This document shows, in pieces, positions 1 to 10,889 of a DNA stretch of 39,198 bases. Both the position numbers and the translations under genes were made by a program. The stretch is from Azolla pinnata (lineage: Eukaryota > Streptophyta > Polypodiopsida > Salviniales > Salviniaceae). The DNA lies in assembly GCA_037176905.1 (NCBI GenBank), contig JBBBWG010031275.1:1-39198 (forward strand), written 5' to 3'. Below the pieces are notes generated by a model. That model saw only the letters and a list, made by a program, of their open reading frames with translations. It did not search any database and was not told the DNA's origin. Positions within the stretch are counted from its first letter, which is position 1. Each line of letters begins with the position of its first letter.

Positions 1-697
1 ACAATCAAGGTGAACAACACCAGTTACGGAGCCTTCTAATTCATACACCCATCCTCTTGTTCTTATTATTCTTCTGTATCAATATCCCTTAGATTTGCTA
101 GCCTCATCATTGTATTATCGTTCCGTGATAATTAATAGCTTTGTTAGACGTTTTTTTGGTCAATTTCCCTTCTTCTGGGGAAAATTACCGAAAAACGGCT
201 AACTATAAGTTTACATTTTAACACCTACCAAAACTAGACATTACAAATTAACTAACGCCTAGTTCTAGAAACGAATTCGCGATTGATGGATTAACACAAA
301 ATCAACCAATCGTGAGTTCGACTAACATCAGATTAACCGATTGTTTAGCGCTGAATTACGCGATGAAGGCCAAATGAACGAGCGCATCGATCGATTAATC
401 AGATTCCAGAGTTACCGATCGCTCTCGTTGATCAGAGGTTACCAGCGACGGAATCGATCAATCAAAGGATGAATCGAATGGGAAGCGAATCAGGAAGAGA
501 AACAATAGCAGCAGAAGTGATTTCTAGTATTTCAGAGGGGCATAAAAATGTAAATTAGAAGAAGTATGTGGGTTTAGTCGATTCCTTTGTTTGTAAGGCG
601 GCCATCCTGCACCGTCGGATCCTGTCAGTGAATCGGGGCCGTCGAAAGCATCTGTCGACAGTGGTCCTTCTCCCCTGTCAGCTTACCGTTGAGACCT
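1..697. other. Upstream region, no gene seen
   Basis: No open frame of convincing composition is visible. The first half is AT-rich. From about 360 to 500 it is richer in GATCGAT-type words, with no domain recognisable on either strand. The last 150 bases are probably promoter and 5' leader of the DUF1191-type gene that follows. A leader of a divergent minus-strand gene lying left of the window cannot be excluded. Confidence 0.4.
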
Positions 698-727
698 GGC
701 GATGGCGATGGCGATGGCGATGGCGAT
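698..727 (+). repeat. GATGGC hexanucleotide repeat carrying four in-frame ATGs
   Basis: The unit GATGGC is repeated about 4.5 times. It places ATG codons at 702, 708, 714 and 720, all in the frame of the main start at 810 with no stop between. Because the unit is two codons long, changes in copy number keep the frame. Confidence 0.85.
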
Positions 728-809
728 CAGAAACACAGACAGAGACACACAGACACAGAGAGGTCGTGATCCTCTTTCATGCCCCTTCCCCTCCTCCTCG
801 ACTGTAGCC

Positions 810-1376
810 ATGGCTCCTGCCGCGCTCCTGCTCCGCATCCTCGCTCTCTGCTTTATCCCTTCTTCCCCCTTCTGCTTCCTCGCCCGCGCCGCTCCTGCCC
901 CCTCTGCCGCACTCCCTGGCGATGCCGTGATTGCCCGCAACAATCGTCAGCGGAGAGAGGCGGTGGATGGAGAGCTCGCCGACTTCGCGCTGCGGAGGCT
1001 GAGGCAGGAAGGCCGCGATGCGAAGACCGGGACCGCGTATGATGTGACGCTGCCGAGCTGGACGGCTCCTCTGCAAGGAGCGGTGAAGGGCTGCGATGTC
1101 ATGAAGGGCAAGGCGGGAAGCATCGCCCGCCGCGGGCTGCAGTTCAACGATTTCAACCTCCCGCAGGGCATCCGACCTGCGCTTCTCTCCGACAGCACCG
1201 CTGCTGGCAGTCCACCACAAGCCGCGGATGACTTCCTGATGAACCAGGTTCGTGAGAACGCATCCTAAAGATGTTTTGTATGTGGTATGTCTATCGTGTT
1301 GGCTTGTGTTGCTGCATGGTTTGGTGTGGATGTTGCATGCTGCATGTGAATGGTGATGATGATGATGATGAGGATG

Positions 1377-1437
<61 letters not shown>

Positions 1438-3097
1438 GGAGGAGGAGGAGTAGGAGGAGGAGGAGGAGGAGGAAGTGGAGGAGGAAGAGGATGGCGATGG
1501 CAGTGGGGATGAAGCTGAATGCTTCATTTTGGACGCTGGCTGCTTGATGCGGATGGGAATGTGGATGCGGATGATGCAGATGACGACCAACGATGATTGT
1601 GATGATGATGATGTCTGAAGAATGTTTCACTTCTCCTGTTGAATGAGAATGTGGATGGATGGGATGGATGGGATGGATGGGATGGATGGGATGGATGGGA
1701 TGGATGGGATGGATGGATGGATGCTGATGATGACAGTGACAGCAGGAATGATGATGGTGGTGGTGGTGGTGATGATGATGTTGCAAATGTGGGTGATGTC
1801 GATGTTGTGAACAGATGATCTTTGTGCTGTAGTCTGTTGCATGAGATTGTTGCTAGACCGCTACAGTGACAGCAAGAACGGCGATGCTGGTGGTGCTGAA
1901 TGGATGCTGCAAATGTGGGTAATGCCGATGTTGATGATGTTGTGCTGTAATCTGCTGCATGAAATTGTTGCTGGCTAGCAAGATGCTCCTGGATTTCAAT
2001 CCATTCGATGCAGAAACCAAGACAGGTTGGGAGCTGCCATGGTGTTTAGGGTTTTAGGGCACAGGGTTTTTTAGGGTTTAGGGCCAAGTGTACGTGCATG
2101 TGATGCATCTACTGCACGGATTTCAAGAGATGGATGCAGAAACCAAGCCAGGCTATGAGCTTCCATGGTGTTTAGGGTTTGAGGGGCTCAGGGTTCTTAG
2201 GGTTTAGGGGCATGTGTATGTATACAAGCATGTAATGCATCTCTACTGCAACTGCTGATGCAGCTTCTGCTGGTATACCGCCGCATCGATTCTCGAGGCC
2301 TCGACTTCACCTTCTACAGCCTTCCCCATGGCTACACCTTCATGAGCCCTGTGGTGGGTATCATCACCTACACCTACCATGCCGATGAGCTTCTCCTCAA
2401 CACAAGCTCCCTCGCAGAGGTCCAGCTGATGACTTCCTCGACAGCTTCCATCACCATAGCCGTGCCCGACGTTGTGACAGCATCACACTCCTCTGCCATT
2501 GCTGCTGCTGCTGCTGCTGCAACTACCATCCATGGATCGACCGAGCTGCTTCTGCTTTGCGTTTCCTTCCTCCCCGATGGTTCCTTCTCCTTCTCCAACC
2601 TCACACAACCCCCAAACATATGCTCTTCTCCGACCCTCGTCGATGTAGCAATCGTTGCAGCTGCTGCTGGCTCGGATGCCTCTCCCATATTGCACTCAGC
2701 CCCTCCAGGAGATGAATCAGGTGCTTCCAGGAGGAACCATGGCTCCGGTTCTGCTGCAAATACGATCCTCAGCCCAACACCGAAGCCTTCCCCTCCAGCT
2801 CTGCAGCAGAACCATCCCCATCGCTCTATCATCGTCGTGATCCTCGCCCTTGGAGGAGGCCTCCTTCTCTTCGCCGCTGCCATTGTTGCAATCTGCCTCC
2901 TAGCACATGCTTTGCTCAAAGGAGATCTCCTTGCCCTTTGTAAGGGGCAAGATAACGATGACGCGAAAGATGAGGTCAAGGAAATGTTTGAGACGACGAG
3001 ATCAGTGGGACACATCAGAGCTCCCACCGTGCCTTCCCTCAGAACAAAGCCCTCGTTGGAAGTCGGTAGCCTCCGATTCCCGTGCGAAACACTGTGA
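810..3097 (+). CDS. DUF1191-type single-pass membrane protein (2 exons)
   Basis: Exons are 810-1247 and 2264-3097. The join is phase 0 (CAG|GTTCGT donor, GATGCAG acceptor) and gives 423 residues. The start at 810 was chosen for its Kozak context (gccATGG) and because it begins a hydrophobic signal peptide (MAPAALLLRILALCFIPSS). The ectodomain follows, with GTAYDVTLPSW near the N-terminal part and LLLVYRRID..FYSLPHGYTFMSPVVGI at the start of exon 2. This matches the LVYQNLG..Y.(L)PGY..(L)TPVLG block known in plant DUF1191 proteins. A transmembrane helix (about residues 335-364) is followed by a cytosolic tail with RAPTVPS, close to the family's tail motif. The biochemical function of the family is unknown. 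There is a poly-Ala run from a GCT microsatellite near 2499-2520. In-frame upstream ATGs (702-720) could add 36 residues. Confidence 0.8.
1352..1475 (+). repeat. GAT/GGA trinucleotide microsatellite in the intron
   Basis: A nearly pure GAT run to about 1436 is followed by GGA repeats. It lies in the single intron of the DUF1191-type gene. Translations in any frame give homopolymers (Asp, Met, Ser, Ile), so frames here are artefacts. Confidence 0.95.
1653..1722 (+). repeat. 9-bp GGATGGGAT minisatellite in the intron
   Basis: About seven copies of a 9-bp unit (GGATGGGAT) are followed by GGATGGATGGATG. It is inside the intron of the DUF1191-type gene and G-rich on the plus strand. Confidence 0.9.
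1992..2251 (+). repeat. 127-bp tandem duplication with telomere-like TTTAGGG motifs
   Basis: Two diverged copies begin at 1992 and 2119 (GATTTCAA...GCAGAAACCAAG). Each carries several GTTTAGGG words and ends in CTACTGCA. The second copy runs up to the splice acceptor at 2263. Confidence 0.85.
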
Positions 3098-3690
3098 GCG
3101 AACACATGCCTTCATGCGTAATGCAGATCGATCTGCCATCATCCTCGTGTTGTTCGAGTTGATAAATGGATGAATGCAGACAGATAACATGTATGTGTTG
3201 ATCCTTTATGCTATGGTTCGATGTGCCTTCACTGGGAGATGGCAGAAGAGAAGTGCAGCAAAAAGGCTGGAAGAATCCGTGGTATGTAAAATCCTGTTGT
3301 ATACTATCACAGTGCTAGCATTTGTACATGTGTAACACACACAAACACATACCTCAAAATCTGAATCATTTGGTATGGCGTTTTTCTTTTTCACTCTATT
3401 GTTCACGGTCGGATTTCAGGCCCATTGTATTGTATTTATATGGGATTTGAACTTCAAAAGCCTGCTTTAATCTTCAAACTTCTGTAAGAGTTTGCGCCGC
3501 GTATACATGCGAGCCAACATTCGTTGATGAATTGAGAATCACTGTATGAAGTTTTACTCAATAGATTCAGGCGACAAAATGTGTTATAGAATCTTTTATG
3601 ATCCAACGGTTTCGGGTTGCTGTAAAACCCATCTCTTACAGATGGTGGGTGTGTTTGGTTATGTTTTCAATCCATCGTTCCTGGTCTTCT
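3098..3690. other. 3' flank of the DUF1191-type gene, no further gene seen
   Basis: Probably 3' untranslated and intergenic sequence. No convincing coding frame. The stretch 3640-3697 leads into the first exon-like cassette with a pyrimidine-rich tract. Confidence 0.4.
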
Positions 3691-4420
3691 TTTTCAGACT
3701 GATGAATTCATTCCACTTTCTTTTTAACTGTCAAAGAATCATCCGGTTACTGATGCATGATGCTGGTAAGAATCTAAACTCAGATTTCTCCACAGTAAAA
3801 TAAAAATGCCCAACTCTCTGTCTTCTTTTTCAAACTGATGAATTCATCCCACTTCTTTTTTTACTGTCAAAGGTTCATCCGGTTACTGATTCATAATGCC
3901 TGGTAAGAAGCTGAAATCAGAGTTCTCCACAGTAAAAAGAAAATGCTGCATACTAATAATTCCCAACTCTTGTCTTCTTTTTCAGAATGATGACATTCAT
4001 TCCATTTCTTGTTTACCATCAAAGATTCATCCGGTTATGGATTCATAATGCTGGTAAGAATCTAAAATCAGAGCTCTCCACAGTGAAAAGAAATGCTAAA
4101 TGATAATGCTCAACTCTTTGTATTCTTTTTCAGAGTGATGGATTCTTTCCACTTTCTTTTTACCGCCAAAGATTTCATCCAGTTACCAACGCATGATGCT
4201 GGTACGAATGCAAAATCAGACTTCTCCACAGTAAGAATGCTAATGCCCAACTCCCATCTTCTTTTTCAGAGCGACGAATTTCGAATGCAAAATCAGAATT
4301 CTCCACAATAAGAATGCTAATGCCCAACTCCAGTCTTCCTTTTCAGAACAACGAATTCATTCCGCTTCCTTTCTGTCATCAAGAGATCATCCAGTTATCA
4401 ATGCATAATGCTGGTAAGCA
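3685..4420 (+). repeat. Tandem array of exon-like cassettes (five full, one deleted)
   Basis: The unit is about 140-150 bp. Four 68-nt (67-69) cores look like exons: 3698-3765, 3986-4053, 4134-4201 and 4347-4413. They are preceded by TCTTCTTTTTCAG or a close variant and followed by GTAAGAAT (GTACGAAT in the copy ending 4201, GTAAGCAT in the last). A fifth core, 3834-3902, has a mutated acceptor (CAA). A deleted copy starts at 4270. The spacers are 68-84 nt, about the minimum for plant introns, and hold branch-point-like words such as TACTAAT near 3950 and GCTAAT near 4318. Each core is open in one frame with a shared ending (..IHNAG or ..MHDAG), but a 68-nt length does not allow in-frame concatenation. 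Confidence 0.7.
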
Positions 4421-4429
4421 TATAAGATC

Positions 4430-7142
4430 AGAGTTGTGAGAATGCTGAAAACTGCCCAACTCTTTAGCATTGTGAGAACTTTCGAACGCATGCCCCGGGC
4501 TCTCAACAGTCAAATCACTTTCCCATTGTATCCAAATGATGAGACTGCAGACAGATGGGACGCAAAAGCTTCACGAAGTTCGAGCTTCCAGGATCATGCC
4601 TGAGATGAATGATGTGCTCCACATTACTTTGGCGGTGTCTTTTCCGGCTTCATCCCTCGCTTTCTAGCGGCATCATATTCGGATCGAAATGAAAGCGTAA
4701 AGCTCAATGCAAATGATTTCACCAGATAAGAGCTCTTGTTTTTTGTCACCAAGCAAAGAGTGCACCTACCTACCATATGTCTTGATCTAACCTTCATGTT
4801 TGATAGAATCAAGCAGATAAATAAATAAATATATATATATATGCCAGGTGTGTTGATGAATAGGCATTTGAAGGTTAATGGAACATTTTGCTTGTCACAT
4901 CTCTTTGGGCAGAGGAGCACTACTGAATCGTTTCGAATACATGGTTTTACGGAATGATGAAGCACTAATTTAGTGATTATGATGCAACATTTGTCTGTTC
5001 ATACTTGCCGATTCTTTTATCTCACCCCTAGATCAAAGCAGATACATGAATAAGTGGTGTCATTTAGAACCCAAACAAGCCCCTATCTTTGCTCTAAATG
5101 GATGACACCCACCCTAATGGAAATTGTTACATTGATCGAACCTCTTAACTCCTAAACCCATCCATTAACAAAAGAGGACGAATAGACTAGTTATGTTTAT
5201 ACTGTGGTAAAGTATTAATACATTGCCCTCATCAACCTCAGCTTTAACTTAACCAAGTAAATGATAATAGTAAAATCTTAGCAATAAGAGCCTAAGACCA
5301 TTCAATTGAAGATTTGGATCAATTTATGCAATTCTTATTAACCTTAGTTGAAGGATTTTCTATTGTATAATCTAGGGCAATTGTCCTCACCCTACCTCAG
5401 TTTGCAGTTCATAATCCAAGTATTGATAATAGAGATATCGAGTGATTTGTAGACTCCAAGAAAATTTACATCAGGTTTCCTCATCAAACCTCAACTCATT
5501 TGTGCTAGGCAGACTTGCAATAAAAGGAAATTTTCGGCGATAAGATAAGCTCCTGCACTCAAACCAAAGAAAAAACCAAACTAGGCTTCACTTCTAATTA
5601 AGTATCCAGTAGTTGTTGAGCTCGCTCATTAGAAAGAAATGATTGCTTCACAAACATCAACCTTATGATTATGTAGGAGATTATACAAGCCTAATATCTT
5701 ACCTTGGTCACAGTTATTTTGACAACACAATTATGACTTTTGTTCTTGTTAATGCTCTAGTATTATCTTTAACATGTGACATTGCATTTTTACAATATTT
5801 TTTCAAACATCTTTGTCATTATTTGTACCCAAGTCTCAAGAATAATATTGTTCACTTTGCTTTAAAATAATTATATGAAGGAAGTCTTGAGTGTCCTAAT
5901 TCTTGGTTGGCTAGCCCTTATCTACTCACATCACTCTTGTCGTACGACAAATGGGACACCTGTAGGACAATGTTCAAGATGAAATAAATCATATAATTTT
6001 GTCTAAGTTTTACAAAAGAAAATTAAGCACTCTTCCTCGAGTATAGTTGACAATGCTCGACTTAAATTCTCATGCTAGCTATTACTTCAAATAGTTGAAT
6101 AAAAGTAGTGAACTAAAAATAAAGTACATAAGATAACTATTATCATTATAAGGTTTTTATGTTTATTTTAAGAGTTATAAATGTATTAAGTATTAGATTT
6201 TTTGGATAGTTAATTGGCACTATCAATGTGTCAGAATGCCAATAATGTGTTGAGAGGATGATGTATAGAGCGTGCTCACCCCACTTGAGGTGTTACAAAT
6301 CAAATAGGTAGAGGGGAGAAGAGGGGGCAACATTAGCAACATGAGAGAAATGGCTAATGTACCATAAAGAGTTTTTATATTTATAACACACAAGAAAAAT
6401 AGGTGAAGTTTTATACACAAAACCCTAATTGTAAAACTAACCTCATGCTGATACACAATCATCAAATGTAATACACACTCTATCATAACACCAATATAGG
6501 CGTACAATAGTAACACACAAGAAATATTTATATAAACAAACTCCCATTTAATGGGAAATTGAAATAGTTCCTAATAAGTTGCAACTTAAATTATGTTTCT
6601 CTTATTTTAGGGTTTTTCAATTTTTTTAACATTATAATCTACTATTAAAAAGAATAAATTCTTTTTATACAAGAAAATAAAAAAGACCTAGCATTGTACA
6701 TTCTTTTCTAAGGTGTTTTTCATCAGATATTTCCATATCTATCTTCCCCATCTTTGCATATATTATTATTGTAAAAGGTCTCATTAGTTATTTTAAGTTT
6801 TCATTATTGCACTAAAATAACAAGAAAATGTACAAGTCAAAGTAAGACCAGTGGGGTCTCTGACTAGAAAATGTCACTAACTAAAGAAGAAATTTCTTTG
6901 AAGATACCAATTAAAAAAGGATCAATATAATAAGTTTTTTCACTAAAAGATATTTAAAATAATAATATTAGATCAGGCGAACATATGAGCATCAACGAGT
7001 AAAGCCGAAAACACTATTGCGCGAAGAACAAGTAATATTGCGCATTCTCTTTCAAGATTCCTTAAACATATATTTTTTACAGCAAAATTTAGGCGAAAAA
7101 ATATTTAATGTATCTCTAAAGGTTGGTAATGATACATGTATT
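4430..7142. other. AT-rich intergenic region, no gene seen
   Basis: Only short open frames of low-complexity composition are present. Sequence after the last cassette (4451-4600) stays open for about 50 codons following a TTTAG acceptor-like site, which could be a terminal exon of a cassette transcript. I recognise no domain, RNA gene or transposon terminus in the remainder. Confidence 0.4.
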
Positions 7143-7328
7143 ATGAAACTAGCAATTTGAGGAATTTGTAAATATAAATCATAAGCAACATTCCAAAAAG
7201 CTACAAATAAAACAAAATTTTCATTCATGTATAGATGAAACTAGCAAATTTGAGGAATTTGTAAATATAAATCATAAGCAACATTCCAAAAAGCTACAAA
7301 TAAGACAAAATTTTCATGCATGTATAGA
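7143..7328 (+). repeat. 92-bp tandem duplication
   Basis: Copies start at 7143 and 7235 (ATGAAACTAGCAA..TTTGAGGAATTTG..). They differ at only a few positions, so the duplication is recent relative to its surroundings. Confidence 0.9.
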
Positions 7329-7593
7329 TGACAACATTTGTATTCAAGCATATTTAAGATCAAAACAGTTAGTTTATATAAGTTCACAATTTACAAGCCA
7401 AAACAATTTCAAATTTCATTAAGAAAATGTCAAATATGGTCATGAATGAGCTTGCTTAAAATCACATAATCATATTTTAGATTCAAAATACAAAAGTATC
7501 CAAACTTATAAAACTTAGTAAAGAAGACAATTCAAATAAATATTTGAGATATTATATCAAAAGTGATCTAATGCATTAGTTTAGAGTTTTGAT

Positions 7594-10500
7594 CTACATC
7601 AGTAACGAATCATCATCTTCCATTATATTCTCCGTATTGGTTAGGACTAGTTGGTTGGATGTTTGTTGTGGAAGTTCATCGTTGTCATCATGTCCCAATG
7701 GTTCACAAGAAGGTGCATCTTCAAGATCACCAAATTCACCCGCTTCATTAGCCAAGAGTGGCATTAGTTCTCCTGAGGTGGCTTGAAACCGTTCACTATT
7801 ACCAATTTGCTTTGCACCAATTTCTTCATCAACATCGGGACACTCCCACATTCCATTAATTTGCATTTTGATGAAACTGATTTGAGGTTCATCTAATTCG
7901 AAACTAATACAATTTCTGAACTTGTTGAGGGCACAAGCAAGTGTTGTTCATACATGATATTAACAAATCATTAGTCAAATAACAATTAAGTCACAATACA
8001 ATAAGTAAAAGCTTAAAAAACAAATAATAATAAGATAACAATACATGTGACAGAGAAGAGGTCAAGAATCCAATCATCGACATTTGAGAACAAGTCTAGA
8101 AATTGATTAATTAGTCTTTGCGGTTTTTTATATGGGTTAACCAGAGATTTGTCGCCTGCAACATGCCTCAAATTTTTAGTAACCGCTCGGAAAAAAAATG
8201 TACTTGACAAACTATTCTCTTTTCTTGCTTATCTAGTCATAAAACCCACAATAATAGACTCAGTGTTACTAACAAACCAGAAAGATGGACCACGATTCAC
8301 ATTAGTTTTCACCCTACAAGAGAGACAAAAGATTAGTAAGAATGCAAGTGTTAAAGACATTAAAACAATTCACTAAATTTAAGAAATAAAAAGTTTAATC
8401 AATTCAAAACAAAATTATTGTGTTAGACCCTCCACTACATGACATGTATTTCATAAAGCCTTTGTAACTGAATATGTCTGATCACGACTATGAAAGATTA
8501 AAACTCTCCAAAGTGGAGTTGTTGTTAACAGTGTAAAATCTTTGACCCTCTTTTCCTATTTGGCATATTTATAAGGCTCTTCCTCATTGATCAAACTAGC
8601 CAGTAGGAAGCCATATGGAATATTTGCAATTAGCAATGTATAATCCTTTCTTGGCAGTAGTTTTAGCATCTCAGCTACATCATCACAAAACACTCCATAT
8701 AACAAGGGATGCAGCTTGTCGGAGGGATGAGAAAATGATTTTAAAACCCCTGTTGTAGATTCTACATCCAGCTGCCTTGCCAACAATCGTGACTTTTCTT
8801 GTCATGCTCTTTCAATGTGAAAATTGAATACTTCTGGACAGTCACCGATTTTCCCTACACTTCCTTTCCCCCGACTTGGTTTCTGCTCAAGAAAAATGAT
8901 CATTGTGATTATTAATATTCAATAATAAGATTCAATAGTTTTTATCAAAAGGTTGTAATACTTATTCCTGCAACGATTTGTATGAAGAAGTAATTTGATA
9001 TTGCTCTTGGACTTGTTCCCAACTAGAACAATCTAGTTTCCTCATCATAACCTGTTGAATTTTCATGTACACCTTGTGACTTTAATATATCAAAAATAAC
9101 AAAATTATGAGAAATACAGTAAACAAATGAATGAAACATCATAAGCAATGTAATATATGTATTTAGACAATTCAAGAACCATATCTTATTCTTTGTAGCT
9201 TTTGCTTCGACTTGTGGGTCAACCTTCCCTTTCTTCACCTTTTGGCCTTTTACTTCTTTGGATTCCCACATCGTGAAGATGAGGTCTTGTAGCTCCCATA
9301 CAATGTCATCTCTAAACGCAAGTTGGAATCACAGTTCATACTTTCGAAGGCCATCTGATTTTACTGAGCCATCCACTACAGTGCCAACTTCATTCAAGCA
9401 TTGTAGACGAAGGCCAAGGTAAAGCTTTGGTCCATACTGCTTCAATGCATCGACATATTAATAGTGAAAAAAATTGATCCTTTCAGTCGATGACATCTTC
9501 TATAAAAAATCATTATCATTATTATGATCCCACGCTAATTGTTTAGTCTCGTTTACAGATAGACCAAGTAAATTTTGCATTTTGCATACTTGAAGAAATA
9601 TGTTGTAAGATGTTCCTTTATCAATTGCCGCTTTGCTTCAACTGAATGTGATCCACCAATAACAAAGTAGTTGTACTTTTCTGGATTGGCGATATCAAAA
9701 TCACCCACATCTCCACATTGCGTTGGGTCAACCATCACTAAAAATGGAACCACAATTGCATGTTAGTTTATCTTCATTTTCTTCTTCAAGTTTTGTACAT
9801 GAAGGTTATGAGGATCCCTTATTTCTAATGTCCTTCGCCCTGTGGTTGGATCAACGAGAGGCCTGTTAATAATTGTAATTGGCAAAGTAAAGATATGTCC
9901 CATCTTTACTAGCTTCGACTTCATTATTTGCTGACGAATTGTATTCTATTCCGAAGCAATAATTCCCAATGACAGTTCACCACCGGGAGTAATGACATCT
10001 ATTGCTGGAATGTTGTTAGATTCTAATTTTTCACTATTTGAAGAAGATTCTTCCTTGTATTGTTTCTTTTTTGGCTTGTTCTACACCTTTTGAGCCCTCG
10101 ATTTCTTTGGCATTCTTGGAGGAGACGATTCCATCAATAGTGATTCAGAACCTAAAACTTTATCGGCTTTAGTATTATAATCCTCTTCAAAAGTAGCTTG
10201 ACCCGAAATAAATAGGAGAAGTGTTCTAATAATGTTATCTGATTTTGACAACATTCTTCCAAGCTCTGGCGGCTCACAACATGTTAAAACAAGTTTGCCT
10301 TCTGAGAGTGTTATATTTCGTTCGCCTTTAAAGTTTCCAATTTCATAATCAAATTTGGAGAGTTGTCATCTTCAGTCAATGCGCAAAACCCTCCCATAAG
10401 AAAAAACATGGCCAGATTTCATATTGACTCCATCTCCCGTTACCTTTCCAAAATTCAATATCAATCTTGATGCTTGCTCCTAATAACGTAATGACCATTA

Positions 10501-10717
10501 AAATTGCGTCATGTCTTTTGGACCATGCGAAATCGGTTCTACAGGTCTTTGAGATGGCCTAAGAGTCTAGCTTGATTCCTCAAACAACACTCTCTTCGAT
10601 GAATCACTAGTGGCCATGTGCATTTGTTTTGATTGTTGACCAATAGGACTACCTTTAAAGGTGAGTTTAACTCTTTTCACTAGCACTTCAACCTTATGCC
10701 CTAATGTCCTCTCATGA
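7594..10717 (-). pseudogene. Decayed ParB-like / N4-N6 amino-DNA-methyltransferase fusion gene
   Basis: Read on the minus strand as at least four blocks. Block 1 (10717 to about 9170, after a CAG acceptor) has a charged N-terminal region, then a ParB/Srx-like domain: VDPTQCGDVGDFDI, FVIGGSHSVEAKRQL and, after a 1-nt frameshift near 9560, GLSVNETKQLAWDHN. Block 2 (8882 to about 8420) has DYTLLIANIPYGF, resembling methyltransferase motif IV, and later PLWRVLIFHS. Block 3 (8313 to about 8045) has NPYKKPQRLINQFLD and DDWILDLFS, matching motif X and the start of motif I. Block 4 (about 7944-7594) completes motif I (TTLACALNKFRN) and motif II (ISFELDE), then an acidic tail ending at a TAG. The order ParB, IV, X, I, II is that of beta-class amino-methyltransferases, which in bacteria and phages are often fused to ParB domains. 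About a dozen in-frame stops (for example 9329-9331, 9458-9460, 9500-9502) and damaged splice sites show it is dead. Upstream exons were not found. Confidence 0.7.
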
Positions 10718-10829
10718 CTGGAAAGAAAATAATTATTTAAAATAGGAATTAATATTTGATGGAATATATATTACGACATGTCATGTATGGTTTAGGCAAC
10801 AAATAGCGTGATGTATGGTGAGTGGATGC

Positions 10830-10884
10830 GGCGCATCGACCTGCCATCCCAGACGGGTCTTGCTGCATGGCAGGTCGATGCGCC
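10830..10884. repeat. Perfect 18-bp inverted repeat (hairpin)
   Basis: Arms 10830-10847 (GGCGCATCGACCTGCCAT) and 10867-10884 are exact reverse complements around a 19-nt loop. The GC-rich arms stand out from the AT-rich surroundings. Pairing stops abruptly beyond the arms. The repeat lies about 110 bp upstream of the first visible exon of the ParB-methyltransferase relic. Confidence 0.9.
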
Positions 10885-10889
10885 AAATA

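Noticed and set aside
1265..1842. Poly-His, poly-Ser, poly-Ile and poly-Asp open frames
   Set aside because: They are read-throughs of the GAT and GGATGG repeats in the intron of the DUF1191-type gene.
4624..4965. 113-codon minus-strand open frame
   Set aside because: It contains a TA-repeat-encoded Tyr/Ile stretch and no recognisable domain.
5643..5870. 75-codon plus-strand open frame in AT-rich DNA
   Set aside because: Hydrophobic by AT-rich composition only; no homology that I can recognise and no splice partners.
7594..10717. Bacterial contamination as the source of the ParB-methyltransferase sequence
   Set aside because: The coding blocks are separated by intron-like AT-rich gaps with acceptor-like CAG/TAG sites, carry many stops, and lie in AT-rich plant DNA continuous with plant genes on both sides.
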